Of a stretch of DNA of 64,000 nt, positions 53,978 through 61,770 are shown one piece after another. The position numbers and the translations under genes were made by a program. The DNA comes from Eutreptiella sp. 'Long Island Sound 2002' (Eukaryota > Euglenozoa > Euglenophyceae > Eutreptiales > Eutreptiaceae). Location of the stretch: the NCBI GenBank assembly GCA_964036045.1, contig OZ038388.1, positions 6,960,058 to 7,024,057 of the forward strand, given 5' to 3'. The notes below the pieces were generated by a model. That model was not told the DNA's origin. It ran no database searches and worked only from the letters and a program-made list of their open reading frames with translations. The number at the start of each line of letters is the position of its first letter. Within the stretch, counting starts at the first letter, position 1.

Positions 53978-55500
53978 ACTGCGTGCCCGTCTGCTGTTGC
54001 CACGTGAGTCTTGGTCATGCGTGCCTTGGCTGCCGAGGCAGACTGTTGATGGCCCTTCTCTTCCTGGGCCGGCTCAGGCTGTGCCCCAGCCAAGTGGGGC
54101 AATGGAGGGTCATGGGCAGGCAACTCGTGAGCAAACGTAACTGTTGTTGCGGGGGGAGCCTCTTGTCATACAGGATAGGCACCCTTCTCACCTCACAGGG
54201 GCTAGCCGTTTGCGGACGGCCCGTGGTGGGAGCCATGTGTGCCTAACCCATGGACTATTGCTCCTTAAAATGAACTTCTCTTCCTGGAAGTGTGCGGTTT
54301 CATTTGAGCAGCTGCGTCACTGAAGATCTTGGGCAGACCCCCAGGTCTTGTATCACGCTCTCTTCGGTTCCCCGGCTGCCGATTTCTTGGACACTGCCAA
54401 ATTGGTGATGGTTGTCTTCATCTGCTGCCTGCGAATGACCACCGCCACCAGTCAGTGGAGTCCAGCTCGGGATCCTGAGCCTCTCGGCCCTCATCGTCCC
54501 CAGTGCATTCCCGGCTTGGGTTTGCCGGATCACCGTGACAGTGGTTTGGACTGCCCACTTGATCTTCTCCAGTTACGAGTCCGATGCAGCGCTGATGCAG
54601 CAGCAGCAGTGTCACCTGCTGGATGACCTACAAGTTGCTGTACACCAGAGCGCTCTTGAGAGCCAGGCCGACAGAATGTTGAACCACATCCTGAAGAACA
54701 ACATGGCGGATGCCATGGGATGCCTTGAAATGCACTGTCAGGGATTGGGAAGCCAGTCCGTTGTTGCGGGCATCTGGTGTTCTTTTCTGCGGTATTTTGT
54801 GGTGCAAGCTTCGTGACGCCATGGTGAGGATCATAGCAGGTTGCTATGAAGCGGCAGCATGTGACTTGAACATTCAGGGCTCTCCCAAAACGGACTTCAC
54901 CTTTCAAAATCGCGTGCACCTTCTCCAAAGTGACCTGCACCTCTCCTAAAACGGACTGCACCTTTCAAATGACCCCAGACTTAACCTCCAGTCTAGCCTG
55001 ACTTTCAAATCGTGCTTTGGTTCTGCAGAGGGCTACACGCTGATGGGGCAGTGAGTGTAAACGGTCCTGATGGGGGCTGTGGGGCTACTTTGCGCAAGGG
55101 CAATCGCCACCGAATGCGATACCTTGACTTTTTTACCCTGACCAAAACTCGATTTAACTCGCTTTCGTTCCCTGCGCCTTTTGTATTTGCTTCGGCAGTT
55201 GGAAAATCTACTTGCGGTCCCAGGGTTGTGCGAAGCAAGAGAGAACTTTTCTGCTCCCATCTTCCGCCTTTACTTAACCTGGGAACACTGGACGCCGAGA
55301 GCTGCCACATGCAAACCAAGGTTTGACCCACACAGAACTGCGCTCTTTGCACCCCTGCTGTGCTGTACAGGTGTACAAGGGGGGGGGGATTTCGTGGCAC
55401 TTTAATTTCGCCTGGGAAATTTTGCGTTTCAAATTGACTGCGAAATTCTATTGCCTTCGGCAAGTCCACCTCGCAGAGAATCTACTCCAAGCAACGCACA
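53978..55500. other. Intergenic, nothing firmly coding
   Basis: A plus-strand frame at 54535-54816 (93 codons) is Gln/Leu-rich and helix-like but unrecognised. A duplicated CAAAACGGACT-type phrase lies at 54887-54975. Confidence 0.4.
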
Positions 55501-55502
55501 CA

Positions 55503-56246
55503 CAAAATAGGGAAAAAACGATATAAATACGGCGTAAAACATGCTTTACATAGCTTGGATGGTCATTTTAAGTGATCACGGTATAGAAAAATAGATTTCA
55601 AAAACTTCGATTTTTGAGCTGCCCAGGGTGAAAAACTGCATAAGCAGGTTGTGTACCGATCCCTTGGGAGCCCCCCCCCCCCCCCGGACCTAATACCCAA
55701 ATAGGGTGAAAAACACATAAATACGGCCTAAACCATGCTTAACATACCTTGGATGGTCATTTTAGATGGTCACAATATCAAAAAAATAAGTTTCGAAAAC
55801 TTCGATTTTTGAGCTGCCTAGGGTGAAAAACCGCATAAGCAGGTTGTGTACCAATCCCTTGACAGACATCCCCCCCGCCCGCCCGCCCAATACCCAAATA
55901 GGGTGAAAAACACGCAAACACAGCCTAAAACATGCTTTACATACCTTGGATGGTCATTTTAGGTGATCATGGTATCAAAAAGGCAAGTTTCGAAAACTTC
56001 GATTTTTGAGCTGCCTAGGGTGAAAAACTGCATAAGCAGGTTGTGTACCAATCCCTTGGGAGCCCCCCCCCCCCCCCCCGGACCTAATACCCAAATAGGG
56101 TGAAAAACACGTAAATACGGCCTAAAACATGCTTAACATACCTTGGATGGTCATTTTAGGTGATCACGATATCAAAAAAATAAGTTTCGAAAACTTCGAT
56201 TTTTGAGCTGCCCAAGGTGAAAAACGCATAAGCAGGTTGTGTACCG
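55503..56246. repeat. Satellite-like array, ~196-bp unit, four copies
   Basis: The anchor CTTCGATTTTTGAGCTGCC recurs at offsets of about 195, 197 and 197 bp. Each unit has ATAGGGTGAAAAACAC, ACCTTGGATGGTCATTTTA, GCATAAGCAGGTTGTGTACC and, in three junctions, a C run of variable length. Confidence 0.96.
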
Positions 56247-56600
56247 GCCCATTCACTAGGCCATTAATGGTTGAAATAGTCATTTCGCGTCTTTGGCACG
56301 GGTTTTGACCGGCTCTCAGCAAGGCTAGAGACTTTCATTGCCTACATTCTTCTTCTTGCAATAAACATGTCAGATTCTATGCCCTCCGCTTCTCCTTGTG
56401 AGCCCCATTCTAATGATGGAACGTAGGAATGTTCCATGGACTTCCCAGCCGACCGTGCCGGGGGAGCTCGGAAGAAATTTTGGCTGGTACTTCCGAAATC
56501 AACCCTGCAATATGAGTCCCATTTGCTGAGCATAAATGCTGAGCATCCCCAAATATCCTGAGCAATATGCTCAGCATTTTCTTGCCATTTTTTACCTTCT

Positions 56601-56954
56601 GTGCTGTGCGTTCCAGCACCATGTGCCAACACCCCACCCCGGCACAAAGGACGTGGTAAGTGGAGAGGTGGTGCTGGTGCAAAGTATTGCACCATGAGCC
56701 CTTGGAAGCGGAAGCAACAGTTTCCCGGGCATCCGCCGAGTGTCTGCATCAATGATCTTGGTATCGAAGTTTTATGCTGTGATTTGTGTGGATGCCCCGT
56801 GAGCCACACAATCAAGAGCACCGTCCAAGGTCATTTGGACAGCAAAAGGCACGCAGGGGCGATTGAGACTATGAATTGGGCACCCTGTGGGCTTTGGAAG
56901 GGGTATGGGGCGAAGGCGGTATTGGGGCTCTGCTGCTTCTTGCCGAGGGAGTAA
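56601..56954 (+). CDS. C2H2 zinc-finger ORF fragment, probably transposon-derived
   Basis: 117 codons. Around residues 58-82 it reads C-D-L-C, then H-L-D-S-K-R-H (C-x2-C-x14-H-x5-H), with VSHTIKSTVQGH between. This resembles fingers at the N-terminus of hAT-type transposases and CGGBP1-like proteins, where HxxSxxH is typical. The frame ends 20 residues later with no transposase core, so it is truncated or lacks further exons. The first 40 residues may not be coding. Confidence 0.4.
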   Translation: MLCVPAPCANTPPRHKGRGKWRGGAGAKYCTMSPWKRKQQFPGHPPSVCINDLGIEVLCCDLCGCPVSHTIKSTVQGHLDSKRHAGAIETMNWAPCGLWKGYGAKAVLGLCCFLPRE

Positions 56955-57334
56955 CACCCCTCCTCCTGAACCACAGTAGAAAGGTGTGATTCCCTACCAA
57001 CGCCTTGCATGTAGAGCCGGGGCCGTAGTCTGTTGAAAAGAGCGATGGTGTCAACAGATCAACATGCGTGTTGACAAACATAGGGGTTAGGGGGAGGCAT
57101 ACACCATTACAAGAAAACGGCATTTTCCGTCGCATATTTTGCCGCATTTTCCGCAATTTCCCTACATAATTTTCCGCATTTTTTTTCCAATTCTGGCGAC
57201 CGCCCCCCCCCCCCCTCTTGGTGGGCGTCCAAACACACACGCCCGCGAGACAAACCACGGCCGCGAGTACGACCCCCCCTTGGGAACACCCCCCGCCAAG
57301 TGGCTGAACTTGAAAACTGGTAAGAGACATAGAC

Positions 57335-57395
57335 GACCCAATAGCGAGAGCGGTAGTCTTCAGTTGTCCAATGCGGGGGTTCGATACCCGGGGGC
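57335..57395 (+). mobile_element. tRNA-derived module
   Basis: A-box-like AGCGAGAGCGGTAGTC and B-box GGTTCGATACC (57378-57388) at tRNA spacing; no acceptor stem. Confidence 0.5.
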
Positions 57396-57589
57396 TGCGG
57401 CTCTTGGGTCCCCTACACGTTGAGCTCTCTAGAGGGCATCGTTGGAACCACCCACCCCTACAGCAGCCCGCGCCACCGCCGGTACCGGCGGATCGGTTGG
57501 AGGTCTTGTCTATTTTTGCTCCTGAGAGCACCCCCGCCCTAAAAATAAGATGCATCGTGGCACCACACACCTGCAGCAGCGCGCGCCGC

Positions 57590-57725
57590 CACCTGTACTC
57601 GAAGGGATCAATGGGAGGTCCCACCCATTGATCGGCGGCAACGGAGCTCGAACCGGCGCCTTCAGGGCTGGCACCGAGTGCGCCGCCGCTCGGGCAGCGA
57701 CCGCCGCAGATAGATAATGCCCCAC
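57590..57725 (-). mobile_element. tRNA-derived SINE-like module with adjacent 10-bp hairpin
   Basis: On the minus strand CTGCCCGAGCGGCGGCGC (A-box, Leu/Ser-tRNA style) is followed by GGTTCGAGCTCC (B-box; plus 57643-57654). Next to it GATCAATGGG/CCCATTGATC forms a 10-bp hairpin (57606-57634). Confidence 0.55.
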
Positions 57726-58754
57726 CCTAGAGAACAGCTATTGGTGCCCCCCTTGCAGATTCTCTCTCTCCTACGACCTGCGCCTTACACACCCAAACAC
57801 ACACGTGTATGTGCCTGGTAACTCTGTATGTCAACCTGCACCCACTAGGCCTTTAGGCCCAGCAAACAGGGGGAGGGCATGGCCGAATGGGGCCAGCAGC
57901 AGCAAGTGCCCGCCCACTGGTGACCCCTGACCTGCATGCACGCCCCTGATCCAAGAGAGAAACAGCCAGGCATACGGGCGTGAGCCTGCCTGCATGTTTG
58001 CCAACCTACAGCCCAACAGGCGACAGCTGACCTGGTACAGTGCCGCAGGGAGGAAGGGACCTTGGCCCTCAACCCCAGCCATTGAACACTCGGACAACAA
58101 GCACAGAGAACAATGATCTGTTACATTGAACTGACAGCAATGAAGACAGTGGGGCAGGCGCGGTTGGAGCTAATTGTGGTGAAGCAAACTTGACCCATTG
58201 TGGCCCCCTTGGTGGTGGTGTGGTATGGGGCATGATGATGATGGGAGGTATTGTTGGGAAGTTTCAAAGGAGCAGGGGTGTGTGAGGGTGGCCGACCGAA
58301 GGATCCACGCAACACCCCTTTCCTCCCCTTCCTTTACCCTGTGCCCCAATAGCCACAGCAAGTTATGTTTGACAAACTCTGTACAAAGTTTGGAACCCAA
58401 TTTGTCCGGTACTTGCACCGCCTATTTTGTCTATTTCGCCCGTTTGCCGTATCTGTGTTGCGATGTGTTGGTTGGTGGCTCCGAAGAGCGTCTGCCAGCA
58501 TTTCGCATACGCGAGGGGATCACCGCCGTCCAGTTTCGGTTCAGGGCATGATGCCCGGCTTTGGACTCCGAAGACACAGCACAGTCTGGGAAACACCGCT
58601 TACTACCAACACCACCAAACTCACCTGTATCTGATGAGGGTCCTGCGACTGTGGCAGCTTCAATGCCAGACATCAGGGGGTGCCATAAGGACACTCACCC
58701 CCTTTTTTTTTTTTTACTATGGCATACACTCTCTGATAGTCAGCCTCCAACAGA
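57726..58754. other. Intergenic, nothing recognised
   Basis: Short ORFs on both strands only; a T run at about 58705-58716. Confidence 0.5.
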
Positions 58755-58756
58755 TC

Positions 58757-58832
58757 CTCACATAGCTTAGTCGGTAGTTGTACTAGGCTCTAATTCTAGG
58801 GATCCTGGGTTCAAACCCCACTTCCTGCAACA
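58757..58832 (+). mobile_element. tRNA-like sequence (pseudo-tRNA or SINE head), anticodon position CUA
   Basis: A-box TAGCTTAGTCGGTAG and B-box GGTTCAAACCCC (58808-58819). CTAGG/TCTAG closes a 7-base loop CTCTAAT, which would place CTA at the anticodon. The 5' and 3' ends do not form an acceptor stem, so I do not call a functional suppressor tRNA. Confidence 0.5.
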
Positions 58833-58887
58833 ATTTTAGCTTCGCTTTTTTGGTCTTTTTTATGTCCCCATGTTACTTACCCCCAGC

Positions 58888-58994
58888 GGTTACCCACCAA
58901 CCGCCATCGGTTACCCACCAACCGCCAGCGGTTACCCACCAACCGCCAGCGGTTACCCACCAATTGCCATCGGTTACCCACCAACCGCCAATGT
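58888..58994. repeat. 21-bp minisatellite, unit GGTTACCCACCAACCGCCAGC
   Basis: Five tandem units alternating CATC and CAGC ends. Confidence 0.95.
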
Positions 58995-59149
58995 AGGGCG
59001 TATTGGACACTCCAAGTTTTTTTTTTTTAATTACGGCACCCCCTGGCAGACATGCACAGCCTGCAGCTCAGTGAATCAGCCGCTGAGGAATCAGGGCGCA
59101 GATGAACAAGAAGAGGTCAGCAAGGCCGGTGAGCACTGTGTGCACAAGC

Positions 59150-59420
59150 CCCCCCCCTGTGCATGGAACGCCGGCCCGGGGCCTGCTTAGGCCTGTGTGG
59201 CACAACAAATACCTTAGCCCCCTTGCAACCCCCCCCCCCCCCTTGAATCCCCCCCCCAGGGGGGAGAACGGTCATTTGGCCCAAAAAGCACAGAAAATAC
59301 TAGGCGCCAAAGGTGTAAACTGTGATCCTATGGTACAGTTTTGTGGTGCAATCCCCCCCCCAGGGGGGAACCGTCACTTCGTGACCGCCCCCCCCCCCGT
59401 TATCCCCCGTGAGGGGGGAT
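59150..59420. repeat. Poly-C / poly-G rich block
   Basis: Five C runs of 9-15 and CCCCCCC-AGGGGGG palindromic joins, with GGGGGAACCGTCAC text shared with about 37721 and 59830. Confidence 0.85.
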
Positions 59421-60360
59421 ATGCCTGAGTTGAACCGGCAAGCAGAGGGGGGGGTAAGACGAGGTAGAGACACAGGGACGAGAGGGACAGAGAGAAACCG
59501 GTGGGGAGGGTGAGGAGTAAGACAAACCCCCTTGGGTGGGTGAAGAGGACGAAACACAGAGAGAGAGAGGCCCGCAGAGCAAAAGGGTAGTGAGAGAGAG
59601 ACCCGCAGAGCGAGAGGTTAGAGACTAACCGGCGCTGTGGGAGGGTGGTGGGTGCGAGCTGACCCAGATGCCCAGACAGCCGAAGCACATTCAAAACCCA
59701 CCCGGAGTGGCACCGAACTGGTCTGCGCTGCAGTGCAGCAAGGCAAAACATTGAACTGAGTGGTGATGACCATGCGCCTGTGACACGGGGGCGTATGCGA
59801 GCCCAGTATCGGTTGCCTCATGGCCCTTGGGGGGAACCGTCACGACAATTTGGGGGGGGAATTACAAAGGGGGCGTAACGTAAGATCCGGTTGAGAGAAC
59901 AGGGTGTTGCCTTGGTGCCGCCATTGCACCTAAAGGAAGGAGGGGCCTCCGCCCACATTCTCATATCTGATCTTCCTTCAAACCTTGCAATTCTGACGGA
60001 AACACTGGCACATTGATAGATTGTCACCCACCCCTTCATACTGCCCTTCTTCCCCAGGCCATCCTTTCCCGGATAGCAGCACATATCGTGAGGCAACAAC
60101 ACCCACATCTCTAGAATTTACTTTGGACTTAGGTAATCTTTGGATTTGGGTAATCTGCTTGGGTAATCTGCTTGGGTAATCTGTCCGTGGGGTACAGTGC
60201 TGCACTGCAGGAGGCGAGGCGAGAAGACGATTAAACACAGCATGGTCATACCTAGATTAGACATTAGCATGTTGATAGATACCACCATCATTATGCCTCT
60301 CCTGCCCGACCAAACTCCTGCTTGCTTGCTTTGCCCTATGGGGATCTCCCCAAGGAGGTG
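59421..60360. other. Spacer with purine-rich repeats
   Basis: GAGAGAG-CCGCAGAGC units (59560-59625) and a 13-bp TTGGGTAATCTGC repeat, three copies (about 60147-60183). No gene. Confidence 0.55.
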
Positions 60361-61057
60361 CCCTAAGCGCAGTGCAACTATTTGGGAGAGACCCATGCTT
60401 TGAGATCATAGGGCATCATTGTTACCCTGTTGTGTAGGTTTTGATGCTTTTTCCACATTGGGGATATAGCATTTTTGGATTTTCACCCAATTTCACCCAT
60501 TTCCACCCATTTTCACACTTTATTTGTATTTGCAAGGGCTATTTGGACCATGTCTTTGTACAAGATACTACCCATCTCTTTGAATTGTGCTATGCTTGTG
60601 ATTCCAAGCGAAGTCGCATTCGAATTCGCCATCAAATTCTCGTCCGTCCGGTCGCATCAACTTACGAGGGTTGATGTGCCTGGTGAAGCGAAAGACCTGC
60701 CAGAGGGTGAGTAGTTCAACTCCGAATAATCTCGCAGCGGAAATTGCCTCCGCGGGGTTGTCGCCACAACGGTCGTCGTATTATGTCGACAAAGGTTTCG
60801 ATGCACATACGAAAGGAGGTACCCCCGGCCGCCTCCCCCTCTACATTAGAGGGTGTACAGGGTGGCAAACACCACGCTGTTCATGGCTTTTCCAGATGTG
60901 CATGATGTGTGTTATGTGAGGGAACATAGTTGGCAACTTTCTTGAGCCGGGGCAGTTTGGGTCACCTAATTCTAAGGGCGTTTCCAAGGGGTTTGCCTGG
61001 GGGCTCTTCGGGGGGAACATAGTCTAAAAGTAGCGCGCAGTGCAAGGATTCCCCCCA
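60361..61057 (+). mobile_element. Shared-end element copy C
   Basis: 5' end AAGCGCAGTGCAACTATTTGGG, GAGACCCATGCTTTGAGAT and the TTTTCACCCA run; 3' end GGGTCACCTAATTCTAAGGG to TAGTCTAAAAGTAGCGCGCA and TGCAAGGATTCCCCC. The interior (60530-60900) has two overlapping short frames (to 60674, and 60671-60919) unrelated to the A and B cargo and not recognised. Confidence 0.83.
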
Positions 61058-61770
61058 AGAAGGGATGTGGTAGGTTGGTAGGAGGGGAGGGGGTGGCACC
61101 TCTAGAATTTGCCGTGAATAAGCTATTGGGAAGATTGCTGTATTTTACGGTCATTCATGTTTGAATTGCTTGCCTCTATAGTCTATACTTTTTGACCGGT
61201 TTGGTGGATTAGCTATGAATCTATCACAAGTAGATAGGGCTGTGTTTTCCCTCATTGCTTCGTTTCCAAGATGAATGACATTGCACCCATTTGCATCAAA
61301 AGTGGGGATTATGGTAGCACACCGAGGTTGACCACCCCTTGCGAAGGGTGATGAGGGGGGGAGGGGGGGATAGCAAGCAGCAAGCAAGCTACTGTCAAAT
61401 GGGACAAAATCACAACTCAGCCAGCCCATGCTGTTCAGATCCAAACTGTGGTGGATGATATACCCTGGAGTGTGGAATGAATTGTTCAGTTTGCACAACC
61501 ACAGTTTATTGTGTGTCTTACCTGGTTTTTTTGTGTTCAGTCTGAAGGCGTGGCTGCTGCCAGGCAGCTTCCTCTGTAGTGTTGGAAGGGGAAAACAGCG
61601 TCCCCTCTCTTTGTGAGGGGTAGGCCTGTTTTAAAGATGCTACATGACCCGGGCGGAGTACCCGTGATGTAACATTAGACCGGGTCAACAGCAGCTGGAT
61701 ATTCTGAGTGTCCATTTGTTTTCCATCCAATGCCCCAGATGTTCCATTTTCGCACAAAGGCGTGCCTTTG
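61058..61770. other. Upstream region of the WW-domain gene
   Basis: No gene. An in-frame TGA at 61705-61707 lies before the chosen start; no obvious TATA element. Confidence 0.5.

Noticed and set aside
58757-58832. Functional amber-suppressor tRNA (CUA anticodon)
   Set aside because: The 5' and 3' flanks do not pair as an acceptor stem and the T stem has only four pairs; a pseudo-tRNA or SINE head fits better.
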